A stretch of 15,605 bases of DNA from LBZV01 sp000993855 (GCA_964492425.1 CAZBKB010000022.1:1-15605), one strand, 5' to 3'; positions 5,567-13,174 are shown, counted from the stretch's first letter. Notes: generated by a model not told the origin, from the letters alone. Made by a program: numbers and translations.

Positions 5567-6130
5567 ATGAGAAAAGGTTTTGCCCTACCTTTGATTTTGC
5601 TGATTATTGTGTTTAGCATGATAGCTGTAGGTATCGGTTACTTCATATTTACATCGAAACAAACGACACAGCCTCAGCCAACGACCATTACCCAATCGAC
5701 ATCAAGTCCAGAACCAGCTACAAAATCAAGCCTAGTTGCAGACGAAAGCCAGAAAACTTATACAAACGAAAATTATCTGTTTAGTTTTAACCACCCAACA
5801 GATTTTGTTGTAACAGAAAAACCAAATATCTCTGGCGGACAATTCACAATTGAGTTGAAAAACCAAACCGAAGAGTTAGTTTTAGATATTCAAGCAGAAT
5901 CATCGGTACCAAATTGGCCTGGAAATACCGGCTATGCTAGAGTAAAAACATTGAATTCGATAGAGTGGAAAATATTCTCTAAATCAAATTACTGCGATGC
6001 TGGCCAATGCAGTGATACATCCGTAATTTATAGAACCAGCTATAAAAATAACTCGTATCATTTCATACTTCGAACCATATCTGAAAAAAAAGGTGAGGAT
6101 TTAATCTCCACCTTCAAATTCTTAAAGTAA
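5567..6130 (+). CDS. Membrane-anchored surface protein with pilin-like N-terminus
   Basis: A 187-aa protein (start ATG 5567). The N-terminus 'MRKGFALPLILLIIVF' has a short basic leader, Gly-Phe, and then a hydrophobic helix (about 5-28), as in type IV prepilins, but without the glutamate at mature position 5. It may be a pseudopilin-like protein or a plain single-span anchor. A Thr/Ser/Pro/Gln-rich linker (30-55) leads to a beta-rich extracellular domain (about 60-187). The domain motif 'YLFSFNHPTDFVV' and the final 'DLISTFKFLK' resemble PsbP-like domains of CPR lipoproteins and pilin-like proteins. C143 and C148 could form a disulfide outside. The domain assignment is tentative. Confidence 0.65.
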   Translation: MRKGFALPLILLIIVFSMIAVGIGYFIFTSKQTTQPQPTTITQSTSSPEPATKSSLVADESQKTYTNENYLFSFNHPTDFVVTEKPNISGGQFTIELKNQTEELVLDIQAESSVPNWPGNTGYARVKTLNSIEWKIFSKSNYCDAGQCSDTSVIYRTSYKNNSYHFILRTISEKKGEDLISTFKFLK

Positions 6131-6148
6131 ATACCCTGTAAAATCTTG

Positions 6149-6215
6149 TGAGTACAATTCCCGAAGGTGCGCTACAATATCAGGTATCGTTCTAACGAAG
6201 TCCCGAGCAGTGCAC
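6149..6215 (+). repeat. Dispersed direct repeat, copy C
   Basis: The core at 6189-6215 differs from copy A at two positions (AACGAAG for AACAAAG, CGAGC for CGATC). The left part keeps the minus-strand pattern. Most differences from A and B there leave the conserved residues intact (GAG/GAA, TAC/TAT, TTT/TTC). In this copy GGTGCGCT can also pair with AGTGCACC at the right end; the other copies do not conserve that pairing. Confidence 0.85.
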
Positions 6216-6243
6216 CAGAAAGGAAAAGTCAAAGAGTTTTGGT

Positions 6244-6264
6244 TCGCCTCGCTTCGCTCGGCGA
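6244..6264 (+). repeat. Small GC-rich hairpin after repeat copy C
   Basis: TCGCC (6244-6248) pairs with GGCGA (6260-6264) around a CGCTTCGCTC loop, in otherwise AT-rich DNA. The loop is close to that of the hairpin at 53-74. No T-run follows, so it is not an obvious terminator. Confidence 0.35.
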
Positions 6265-6345
6265 CTAATTTGTATTCAATTTTGGGGGTAAAAACGAATT
6301 CACGGTTTTGCATTTTGGGGGAAGAAAATTTTTTAATCATAGCCT

Positions 6346-6927
6346 ATGGCAAACAAAAATATTGAAATTGAAATTCAAGTTAATTTAGAAAATTCTAAAC
6401 CATTGATAGAATTTCTTGAAAAGGATGGCGTTTTCCAGTCGGAAAAACGCCAAGTAGATGAATATTTCTCTCCAGCGCTCAAAGATTTTCTTGCTACGAG
6501 ACCAGTTGCGGAATGGTTGAGACTGCGAGACGCTGATGGAAAATATTCTATCAACTATAAAAATTGGCATTTTGATAAAAACGGGAAAAGTCATTATTGT
6601 GATGAGTTCGAAACAAAACTTGAAAGCGTGGAGCAAGCCAAGAAAATTTTTTCTGCTCTCAATTTTAAATCTATTGTTGTGGTTGATAAATTGAGAAAAA
6701 TTTGGACATATAAGGATTACGAAGTTGCGGTTGATTCGGTAAAAACTCTCGGTGATTTTGTAGAAGTTGAATACATAGGTAAAGATAAAAAAGTAAATCC
6801 AGAAAAAGTAACCGGAGAAATGGTTGATTTTCTTAAAAAAGTTGGTTGTGGAAAAATAACAAGGAATTATGTTGGTTATCCGTTCCTTATGCTTTTCCCA
6901 AATGAGGTTGAGTATGAAGTTCAGTGA
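6346..6927 (+). CDS. CYTH-domain protein (class IV adenylate cyclase / thiamine-triphosphatase superfamily)
   Basis: A cytoplasmic protein of 193 aa covering one CYTH domain. The first strand 'EIEIQV' (6-11) is the E-x-E-x-K signature with Gln instead of Lys. 'WLRLRDADGKYSINYKNW' (58-75) supplies substrate-binding arginines and lysine; 'DEFETKLE' (86-93) supplies acidic metal ligands. 'DKLRKIWTYKDYEVAVDSV' (114-132) and 'FVEVEYIG' (137-144) complete the tunnel. CYTH enzymes act on organic or inorganic triphosphates (cAMP formation, ThTP or PPPi hydrolysis); the sequence does not decide which. The E-x-E-x-Q change may alter activity. There is no Shine-Dalgarno sequence; an AT-rich TTTAAT ends 8 nt before the ATG. 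Confidence 0.85.
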   Translation: MANKNIEIEIQVNLENSKPLIEFLEKDGVFQSEKRQVDEYFSPALKDFLATRPVAEWLRLRDADGKYSINYKNWHFDKNGKSHYCDEFETKLESVEQAKKIFSALNFKSIVVVDKLRKIWTYKDYEVAVDSVKTLGDFVEVEYIGKDKKVNPEKVTGEMVDFLKKVGCGKITRNYVGYPFLMLFPNEVEYEVQ

Positions 6928-6986
6928 TTTTTTCATGGATTTTTTAATTGCATGCCGCCAAAGAAAAACTTGAAATTGTCAGCGGT

Positions 6987-7034
6987 GCGGCTCCGCCGCC
7001 TTTCCGAATTTTCGCGGGGAGATTTTTTCGGAAA
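6987..7034. repeat. Two hairpins between convergent genes
   Basis: GCGG/CCGC with loop CTCCG (6987-6999) is followed by an 8-bp stem TTTCCGAA (7001-7008) / TTCGGAAA (7027-7034) with an 18-nt loop. They lie between the stops of the convergent CYTH and carboxypeptidase genes, where terminators are expected. No proper T-run follows on either strand, so termination is only a guess. Confidence 0.35.
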
Positions 7035-7039
7035 AATGC

Positions 7040-7066
7040 GTTCGGACTAATTCAAGAATACTGCAC
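7040..7066 (+). repeat. Degenerate copy D of the direct repeat core
   Basis: A 27-nt segment begins GTTCGGACTA and ends ACTGCAC. By hand alignment without gaps it matches copy A at 18 of 27 positions. On the minus strand it keeps C...V-R-T (C-S-I-L-E-L-V-R-T). Like copies A to C it follows a plus-strand gene (CYTH). Divergence makes this less certain than A to C. Confidence 0.45.
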
Positions 7067-7080
7067 CAAGGTTATTGAGC

Positions 7081-8028
7081 TTACAAGACGAGTTCCGGAT
7101 GTTCAATCCGAACACCGTACTTCCCAAAACCATAATCTAAAAGCCTAGTCATTTCACCACGCCTATCTTGGCTATTTAAGAGTACGCCAATAAGTTTAAC
7201 TCCATAATTTTCGGCATAAGTTACAAGGCAATAACCGGCCTCCCAAGTAAAACCCGGTTTTATCCCACGTACACCAGGATAAGTAGTTAACAAGTTTGTG
7301 TCATTATACAGATCAAAAGATTTATGATCAGCAGTGGCAGCGATAAACTTATGATCAGTTGAGACTATATGTCTAAATTCTTTTTGGTTCTCCCACGTAT
7401 ATCTTGCAATCGTAGCTAAATCGTAAGCAGTCGAAAATTGTTTTTCACTATCCACATCAAGGCCTGTTGCATTAACGAATTTTGTATTTTTCAAACTTAA
7501 CCGGCCAGACTTAAAATTCATCAAGGCAACAAATGCGTCCTCACTACCTGCAATACCTTCCGCAATTGTCACAGCTGCGTCATTACCGGAAGGCAGCATC
7601 AGTCCATATAACAAATCCTCAAACATTACTTTTTCGCCAGCAGACAATCCCATTGAATCTTCACCTACTTCTACTGCATTTTTAGAAACGACGAATGTTT
7701 CACCAAAATCAGCATTTTCAAGAGAAACAAGGGCAGTCATAATTTTTATGGTCGAGGCAACAGGTAATCTACGTGATACTTCTTTGGCATATAAAACTTC
7801 ACCAGTATTGTAATTAACTAAAATCGCTGAAGCAGCGTTTATACCCAAATCTTGGGTATTAACGTTATTATCCGTTTTAGGAAACCATAAATTTATAGCA
7901 TCAATTTCACTGCCAAGTACTTTTTCAGAAACAGGGAGGTTAATTCTCGTAAAATTATCTCTATAAATTACTACACCGACAGTCGAAATAACTGCTGATA
8001 TCAAGAAAATTACAAGAAATTTACGCAC
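7081..8028 (-). CDS. D-Ala-D-Ala carboxypeptidase (penicillin-binding protein 5/6 type, S11)
   Basis: A 315-aa serine peptidase that trims the terminal D-Ala of peptidoglycan stem peptides outside the membrane. An N-terminal hydrophobic helix (about 4-22) acts as signal or anchor. Active-site motifs are S-T-I-K (S92, K95), S-G-N (147-149) and K-P-G (257-259) followed by 'FTWEAGYCLV'. The third motif is normally K-T-G; here Thr is Pro, a change that may be common in CPR homologues and could affect beta-lactam binding. It starts with GTG at 8028, 6 nt after a TAAAAT box, so it can be expressed separately from the bactofilin-like gene that ends 27 nt upstream. No C-terminal amphipathic anchor is obvious. 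Confidence 0.92.
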   Translation of the reverse strand: MRKFLVIFLISAVISTVGVVIYRDNFTRINLPVSEKVLGSEIDAINLWFPKTDNNVNTQDLGINAASAILVNYNTGEVLYAKEVSRRLPVASTIKIMTALVSLENADFGETFVVSKNAVEVGEDSMGLSAGEKVMFEDLLYGLMLPSGNDAAVTIAEGIAGSEDAFVALMNFKSGRLSLKNTKFVNATGLDVDSEKQFSTAYDLATIARYTWENQKEFRHIVSTDHKFIAATADHKSFDLYNDTNLLTTYPGVRGIKPGFTWEAGYCLVTYAENYGVKLIGVLLNSQDRRGEMTRLLDYGFGKYGVRIEHPELVL

Positions 8029-8034
8029 CGATTA

Positions 8035-8040
8035 ATTTTA
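8035..8040 (-). promoter_or_regulatory. -10 box of the carboxypeptidase gene
   Basis: TAAAAT on the minus strand ends 6 nt before the GTG start, the exact spacing for a leaderless mRNA beginning at the start codon. No Shine-Dalgarno sequence is present. Confidence 0.5.
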
Positions 8041-8055
8041 CTAAATTAACGGCAA

Positions 8056-9210
8056 TCATATAATCTTTTTAGAATTTAATTTCTGCCAGTAACTTTTTTT
8101 AGTTTTAACAACTGCGCCTATTGCCGCAAGGGAAGCAACAAGCGTAAAAAGCCAGCCAATTATTGGAATCCGTGTAACAACGGTATATATAATCAACCCG
8201 ACAAGAAGTGCCATATTCATAGACTTATGAAGCTTAAATCGTTTCTGTATAAATTCACCTATATAAATTGAAACAAAAATTTTAATAAACATACAGAGGA
8301 TTATGCTTGCAAAAAGTAGAATAAGTGCAAACGGAATGCCGACAACAGTTATAAAAAGTATTAAAAACACAATCGGGGCGGCAACTGTGTAAAGTAAGCC
8401 AGAAACAATTGAAAATAATGGTCTTTTTATGAATGTTTTAACAACATCTTGTGTAAAAACAGGTGCAAGTCTTATGAGAACCAATCCCAATAGCAAAGTC
8501 GATAAAAATATTGCCAGTTTGAATAAGCCTTCAAAAATGGATGGCAAACGACCCTTTTCGATTTCTCGGCCAACATCAGTACTTATATGCCGTGTGATCT
8601 TGCCGGTAATTTTCGCATCTGGGTGAATGTTGGCCTCACTATCACTCCAATAATTCAAATCACCATCTACTGATGCATTCTCACCAATAATTAGCTGACC
8701 AACGCCAGCGGCAACAGAACCACCAAGCGGACTATTAAGTGTCAGCTCTCCGGCACCTATTGTTGCACCACGTCCAATTCGCCCATCAACTATCACAGAA
8801 CCTGCTCCGATAACAATACTTTCACCAATAATTGCATTATCATCTATAAGTACATTTCCAGAACCAGCAGTCAAGCTCCCACCTATGTTTCCATAAATAA
8901 ATACTTGTCCAGCCCCAACACGTACATCCTCGCTTACGTTTCCCAAAATCTCGACTATTGCAGACACAGCAATCAAATCACCATTAACCAAACCGTCGAC
9001 AATAACCCTTTGACCAAATGCGTAAACGTCACCGTTGACTGTTCCAGAAATTGTTACCGTATCACCACGCGCAAAATAATCACGGTCAACTATTTCGCCT
9101 CTACCTAGGTTAACATTGTTTTGGCTACCCACCTCTTTTGCAAAAATAGCAGACAAAGATAAAGAGGAAATCAATAAAACACTTACTAAAAATAGCACTA
9201 ATTTTTTCAC
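8056..9210 (-). CDS. Bactofilin-like beta-helix membrane protein (polymer-forming type)
   Basis: A protein of 384 aa when started at GTG 9210. It opens with a clear signal peptide, 'MKKLVLFLVSVLLISSLSLS', ending near A-x-A-K-E. Residues about 35-195 are a right-handed beta-helix of short repeats (G-D-V-x-A-x-G, V-x-I-x-G-x-V), as in bactofilins and polymer-forming cytoskeletal proteins. The C-terminal half holds about four or five membrane helices (about 218-240, 255-282, 285-312, 325-345, 350-368) and a basic tail. In such proteins the beta-helix lies outside the membrane and may polymerise or scaffold envelope enzymes. The carboxypeptidase gene 27 nt downstream fits a cell-wall role. A longer form from TTG 9228 is possible but would start inside the -10 box. 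Confidence 0.75.
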   Translation of the reverse strand: MKKLVLFLVSVLLISSLSLSAIFAKEVGSQNNVNLGRGEIVDRDYFARGDTVTISGTVNGDVYAFGQRVIVDGLVNGDLIAVSAIVEILGNVSEDVRVGAGQVFIYGNIGGSLTAGSGNVLIDDNAIIGESIVIGAGSVIVDGRIGRGATIGAGELTLNSPLGGSVAAGVGQLIIGENASVDGDLNYWSDSEANIHPDAKITGKITRHISTDVGREIEKGRLPSIFEGLFKLAIFLSTLLLGLVLIRLAPVFTQDVVKTFIKRPLFSIVSGLLYTVAAPIVFLILFITVVGIPFALILLFASIILCMFIKIFVSIYIGEFIQKRFKLHKSMNMALLVGLIIYTVVTRIPIIGWLFTLVASLAAIGAVVKTKKSYWQKLNSKKII

Positions 9211-9219
9211 ATTAAAGAG

Positions 9220-9225
9220 ATTATA
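9220..9225 (-). promoter_or_regulatory. -10 box of the bactofilin-like gene
   Basis: A perfect TATAAT on the minus strand ends 9 nt before GTG 9210. It overlaps the codons that follow the alternative TTG start at 9228, so that start cannot be used from this promoter. Confidence 0.5.
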
Positions 9226-9239
9226 CAACCATGATCAAG

Positions 9240-9704
9240 TCAGATCTTGATATCTAATATTTCAAAGATAGTATTAGCATCATCTGTTTCTACAACCACC
9301 TTATCCCCAACCACTTTGCCAAGTAGTGCAAGACCGATAGGTGAAACTTCAGAAATTTTTCCTTGGGAAGGGTCTGCCTCTTGTGCACTAACAACGGTAA
9401 ATATACGTACATCTTTCCCGATTTTTACAGTGACAATATTTCCAAAAGAAACATAATCTCTCCCGCTTGATTTAACTACATTTGCAAAGCGAATCATTAA
9501 CTTCAGTTGTCTTAATCTTGAATCGATGTAACCCAGTTGTTCCTTGGCTGCATGGTAACCTGCATTTTCCGAGAGATCACCCTGTTCGCGTGCCTCAACC
9601 ATCCTCTTAAGTACACTAGGTCGCCCACCACGCAGTTGTTGTTCCTCATCTATTAGCTTTTTGAAACCTTCTGGGGTTAGCTTTAAGTCTATTGGTTTTT
9701 TCAT
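9240..9704 (-). CDS. greA: Transcription elongation factor GreA
   Basis: A 154-aa factor of normal GreA length. The N-terminal coiled coil (about 1-78) carries the tip loop 'EQGDLSENAGYHAAKEQL' (40-57), with acidic residues D43 and E46 that coordinate the catalytic metal when the coil enters the secondary channel of RNA polymerase. This triggers cleavage of backtracked RNA. The C-terminal FKBP-like domain has 'SPIGLALLGKVVGDKVVV' (121-138). The usual Glu after the loop (E-N-A-E-Y) is Gly here. The ATG overlaps the stop of the upstream gene as ATGA, so translation is coupled; a weak AAGG lies 5 nt before the start. Confidence 0.95.
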   Translation of the reverse strand: MKKPIDLKLTPEGFKKLIDEEQQLRGGRPSVLKRMVEAREQGDLSENAGYHAAKEQLGYIDSRLRQLKLMIRFANVVKSSGRDYVSFGNIVTVKIGKDVRIFTVVSAQEADPSQGKISEVSPIGLALLGKVVGDKVVVETDDANTIFEILDIKI

Positions 9705-10027
9705 GAAGCCTTAACGCGCCTTACATCTTCCCGTAGTTCCTTTTTTAACTTTTCTGCTGCATCGCGTATTTTATCCTCAACATTTTCTACTTTCTCGTGC
9801 AGATGACGCCAAACTTTATCGTGAGTATCATATTCTAAATTTGCTAAAAATATTTTTTTATCCCGTTCGCTAAGCTCAGACAAAATAGCGTCCAATATTG
9901 TCTCGTGCAAATGAAAACGGGCAAACTCCTCTAGCTCTTTTCTCTCCCTGATACTTAAATCAAGAGTTGCCATCTCTTCAACAACTGTATCAAGAGTTAC
10001 CAAATCACTGTAAAAATGTTTTTTCAT
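9701..10027 (-). CDS. Small helical protein, coupled to greA
   Basis: A 108-aa, all-helical, highly charged protein. 'ELEEFARFHLHETILDAILSEL' spans 32-53 and is followed by an acidic F-L-A-N-L-E turn. A long charged helix (about 73-104), rich in Lys, Glu and Arg, could form a coiled coil. It resembles the small helical DUF5663-like proteins seen often in CPR genomes and loosely the 5073-5423 protein; I do not know a function. Its stop overlaps the greA start by 4 nt, and its own start follows the upstream gene by 3 nt. It therefore sits in the middle of a tightly packed three-gene operon. Confidence 0.65.
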   Translation of the reverse strand: MKKHFYSDLVTLDTVVEEMATLDLSIRERKELEEFARFHLHETILDAILSELSERDKKIFLANLEYDTHDKVWRHLHEKVENVEDKIRDAAEKLKKELREDVRRVKAS

Positions 10028-10030
10028 CTT

Positions 10031-10975
10031 TTATTGTCTGCTTGCCACTTTAATATTATAATCTCCAGCTCGCACTGGCCCCAATGGTATTTTATTTTCC
10101 ATGTCATCAACAAAAAAATATAAAACACCGCCTTTTCTGGGACCATTATGAAGCCCGAGCGCAATCATCACCTCCGGCGAACCTCCCAAATGTTTTCCAG
10201 TCCATGCTGCCGGCCCTGCATCACCAATTACAGCTATAACTGCTTGTCCTGATTTCGGATTAACAACTAACATCTTTCTATACTTAAACCACTCGTAATG
10301 CTCTTTAACATTCTGCATAAATCCGGGGGCCAAAAACGTAGGTACAGCTAAATACCATCTTTCACGCTCAACGTCCAAACTAGTCATTTCAGATTTAGAC
10401 CTTGTAAAGTAACCCCAAGCACCACGGCCTGGTGCCATTCCCGATGAATAAATATACCTGTCCTGGGTTTCGTTAGCCGATAAATGGCTGTACATAATAT
10501 CGCCTGGAAATCGCATTAAGTGTTGTTCAGCGCCAATATACCCATAACTCCTATTAAGTCTTTTACCCTCATATTCAGCTGAAACTGGTATCCCAAAATC
10601 TTCAGATAAAATTTGCCCAATCAGCAACTCTTCTTCATGCGTCAATGGTTTAACTTCTCCAGGTAAGCTTGCTGATAAATGGCCGAGAAGCAGATCTGTT
10701 TTATCAACTTTAACTACTTGTTCATCTTCTTTATTTTCGACAGCAGGGGTTACAGCCGCTGTAACAGCCGGTAGTGTATTAGAAAGCATCAGTGCACCTG
10801 CTGCGGCGCCTGCGACATGCTCACGCGCTGGAATCTTCTCACCCATCCACTCAAAAGCTTGTCTGTGTTTCCTTCTTACATCTCGTTGTAGCAGTTTATG
10901 CTTTTTAACCCAATGTTTCTTGAGTTGCTCGTAATGCGAAAGTTCTTTTACACTTTTTTTTAATTTTTTGGGCAT
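10031..10975 (-). CDS. Exported CPR-type protein with double-psi-barrel-like C-terminal domain
   Basis: A 314-aa protein (start ATG 10975; the TTG three bases earlier is unlikely). A long basic N-terminus (1-50) precedes one hydrophobic segment (about 54-73, 'HVAGAAAGALMLSNTLPAVT'), so it is anchored or exported with a long n-region. The body contains 'YGYIGAEQHLMRFPGD' (about 144-159) and 'SSGMAPGRGAWGYF' (about 176-189). The tail 'VIGDAGPAAWTGKHLGG' (about 250-266) followed by S-P-E-V-M-x-A-L-G-L resembles the G-D-x-G-P...S...A...L-G pattern of double-psi beta-barrels (RlpA, GH75 and expansin-like). I recall very similar proteins in other CPR genomes, without known function. A wall-polysaccharide role is possible but unproven. 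Confidence 0.6.
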   Translation of the reverse strand: MPKKLKKSVKELSHYEQLKKHWVKKHKLLQRDVRRKHRQAFEWMGEKIPAREHVAGAAAGALMLSNTLPAVTAAVTPAVENKEDEQVVKVDKTDLLLGHLSASLPGEVKPLTHEEELLIGQILSEDFGIPVSAEYEGKRLNRSYGYIGAEQHLMRFPGDIMYSHLSANETQDRYIYSSGMAPGRGAWGYFTRSKSEMTSLDVERERWYLAVPTFLAPGFMQNVKEHYEWFKYRKMLVVNPKSGQAVIAVIGDAGPAAWTGKHLGGSPEVMIALGLHNGPRKGGVLYFFVDDMENKIPLGPVRAGDYNIKVASRQ

Positions 10976-10982
10976 CAATTAT

Positions 10983-10991
10983 AATTTAACA
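10983..10991 (-). promoter_or_regulatory. Extended -10 promoter of the three-gene greA operon
   Basis: TGTTAAATT (TGn plus TAAATT) on the minus strand ends 7 nt before the ATG at 10975. This matches the arrangement at 1081, 4741 and 5553 and predicts a leaderless mRNA. Confidence 0.5.
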
Positions 10992-11062
10992 CATGCCAAA
11001 AGAACAAATGCAGCAAAAAATATAATTTTATATGAAATTTATAGATGTATAAGGAAACTCAT

Positions 11063-13165
11063 CTACTGAACAGTTAACTTGTCAATACGCAAATTTCTGT
11101 CGCACGCTGTCCAACCGTCATTGTCAAAACTTACCGCCAATGTATGTACTCCAGAGCCAATATTAACATTTGCCGTATAATCACTCCAAAGCTTTGAACT
11201 TATAGAAGTTTGCAAAACAATATTATTATCAATCTTTACCACCATATGAGGTGCCACATCACATATATCAGCCTTCGCCCTGACAGTTATTTTGTTAATC
11301 GATGAATTAACCTGTTCAGTAATTGTCCCGTTGCTCCAAATTACTTTACCCTTAAATCCACTTGCCGATGAATCAGAAAAGACATTATTACTGGAATCTA
11401 TATATGTACCAGGAATAATTCGCATTCCTTCAGCTTCAACAACCATCGGGCTGAGAAGCGAAGCAGATTTAGACCAGTTGAACTTAGCAACAGCTCCACA
11501 GCAATGGTCATAATAATCAACAATAATTCTATGCGTACCGGCACTTGCAAAATTTAGCTCAAAACTATAAGTAGTTGGCCACTGATCAATCCATTTATCA
11601 AGCATTTTCACCCCGTCTACCCAAACCCTTATACCGTCGTCCGAAGTGGCAACAAAGGTATAACTTCCAGCTTGAAAGTCGAACCCCCCAATCCATCTAA
11701 CTGAAAAATTATCAGAAGTCACACCTGCAATTGGACTTGCAGTTCCCCAGTTGTAATTAATTGATGCGGTTCTATTGTTGGCAGCAACAGCACCACTTAA
11801 AGTCATATTGTTAAAATACTGCGCATTGAAAACATTAAGTAAACTTGTTGTCGGTGAAGGTGATGGGGTGGGGGATGGTGTTGGGGATGATAAGTAAACC
11901 TTGGTCCAATTAGCAATCAAGACTGCATCCCAGCCGTTTTCATAATATTCAACAGTCACCACATGATTTCCACTTGTCGGCGTTTTTAAAACGCTATAGT
12001 TAGTCTGGCTCTGATCCTTCCAGGCATCTATAATTAGCTGACCGTCTAGATAGACCCTTACGCCATCGTCAGACTTAACGTTAAATTTATAATTCGACCC
12101 GTCAAAATTAAATAAGCCAGTATATCTTGCCGAAAAATGGTCACTATTTATGCCTGAAGCTGGACTACCTGTTCCCCAATTATAATTGATGTTTATTGTG
12201 TCAGTTGAATAAGCTGGGGAACCTGAAAGCGTCTGATTATTAAAATATTCAGCCTTAAAGGAGTTAAAAGAAGGTGGAGTAGTAATCTGTGTCGGTGCAG
12301 GAGTCGGCGAAGGGGTCGGAGTTGTCAGAGTTGTACTTGATGTATCAATTGGTGGGGGATTTGAAGTCAATGAAGTTATTCTATAATCTTTAAAAGTGTG
12401 CCCATTAAATGCTTTCCAGTCTTTAGTTAAAAATTTTAGCTTGCCTTGAATTGCTCCTCTATTGTTTGAGAAATCAGAAACAAAGGGCGCTGTTAAATCT
12501 CTCCACCAGTCCACCCCGGATCCGAGCATTAATTTTGCTTGAGCCGTGTTATCAGGTCCGGTTGGATTATCAAGAATAAGTCTGCCTTCCATGGTTACAA
12601 AAATTCCGCTTATATCTGGCCCATTAATACTCGCACGAGATTTTGGATAAAAGTGGAAAGGCCTCCCGGCAAGCGGCACAAATGATATACCTTCTGATTC
12701 TTGTCGAACATTGGTGCCAATACAGCAACTATCGTAACTTGGACTATAAGTCGAACCGGTAAAATCGCTCGTTGACTGCATTAAAGTCCACCTACCCGTA
12801 CTTTTTGAAAGTCCATAAACTTTCATTCTTCTTAGATGTACCCTCAAATTTGACGGTACACTGCTAACACTGCAATCCTGATATACCTGCCCCCAACCAA
12901 TAATTGCACTAAAACCATCAGGCGGAAACTCTACTTGCACCTCGGGATTTGCCTGCCAAGAATAACCAAGGGGAACACCATAAGGACAACCTTCATGTTT
13001 CCCTCTCATATCCGAAAGGATCAAATCAATAGAATTTGGGGCGGAATCAACTGCTGCTTTAGGTGTCTTAGCAACCCCCTTGGCAATTATCAGATAAACA
13101 ATTATCCCTGTATTTAACAACACCAAAAGAACGATGAATAGAAATAATATGTTAAGTTTTTTCAC
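11063..13165 (-). CDS. Membrane-anchored surface protein with two PA14 domains and a CBM60-like domain
   Basis: A 700-aa protein starting at GTG 13165. An uncleaved signal anchor (5-28) is followed by a roughly 220-residue domain (45-265) with several cysteines (C60, C98, C147, C148) that I cannot name. A Thr/Pro-rich linker (276-298) leads to PA14 domain 1 (303-423, with 'SDDGVRVYLDG' at 365-375). A second Ser/Pro/Thr linker (426-440) leads to PA14 domain 2 (446-566, with 'SDDGIRVWVDG' at 508-518). The C-terminal 574-700 resembles the calcium-dependent xylan-binding CBM60 type: V-R-A, M-V-V-K-I-D, F-D-N-D and D-R-N-L-x-I-D. PA14 and CBM domains bind glycans, so this is probably an adhesin for a host-cell or extracellular polysaccharide. 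No catalytic domain was recognised. Confidence 0.82.
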   Translation of the reverse strand: MKKLNILFLFIVLLVLLNTGIIVYLIIAKGVAKTPKAAVDSAPNSIDLILSDMRGKHEGCPYGVPLGYSWQANPEVQVEFPPDGFSAIIGWGQVYQDCSVSSVPSNLRVHLRRMKVYGLSKSTGRWTLMQSTSDFTGSTYSPSYDSCCIGTNVRQESEGISFVPLAGRPFHFYPKSRASINGPDISGIFVTMEGRLILDNPTGPDNTAQAKLMLGSGVDWWRDLTAPFVSDFSNNRGAIQGKLKFLTKDWKAFNGHTFKDYRITSLTSNPPPIDTSSTTLTTPTPSPTPAPTQITTPPSFNSFKAEYFNNQTLSGSPAYSTDTININYNWGTGSPASGINSDHFSARYTGLFNFDGSNYKFNVKSDDGVRVYLDGQLIIDAWKDQSQTNYSVLKTPTSGNHVVTVEYYENGWDAVLIANWTKVYLSSPTPSPTPSPSPTTSLLNVFNAQYFNNMTLSGAVAANNRTASINYNWGTASPIAGVTSDNFSVRWIGGFDFQAGSYTFVATSDDGIRVWVDGVKMLDKWIDQWPTTYSFELNFASAGTHRIIVDYYDHCCGAVAKFNWSKSASLLSPMVVEAEGMRIIPGTYIDSSNNVFSDSSASGFKGKVIWSNGTITEQVNSSINKITVRAKADICDVAPHMVVKIDNNIVLQTSISSKLWSDYTANVNIGSGVHTLAVSFDNDGWTACDRNLRIDKLTVQ

Positions 13166-13174
13166 TTCTTCAAC

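Noticed and set aside
5428..6340. Minus-strand open frames of 63 and 72 codons over repeat copies B and C
   Set aside because: They share only the repeat-derived peptide and have unrelated ends. They are treated as part of the repeat, not as genes, although the codon-level similarity is reported as a finding.
6385..6936. Minus-strand 183-codon open frame
   Set aside because: It is fully antisense to the well-supported CYTH gene; its Phe/Ile/Asn-rich composition is what the reverse of Lys/Glu-rich coding gives.
6987..7034. Strong bidirectional terminator between the CYTH and carboxypeptidase genes
   Set aside because: Stable stems are present but neither strand has a T-run directly after them, so they were recorded only as hairpins.
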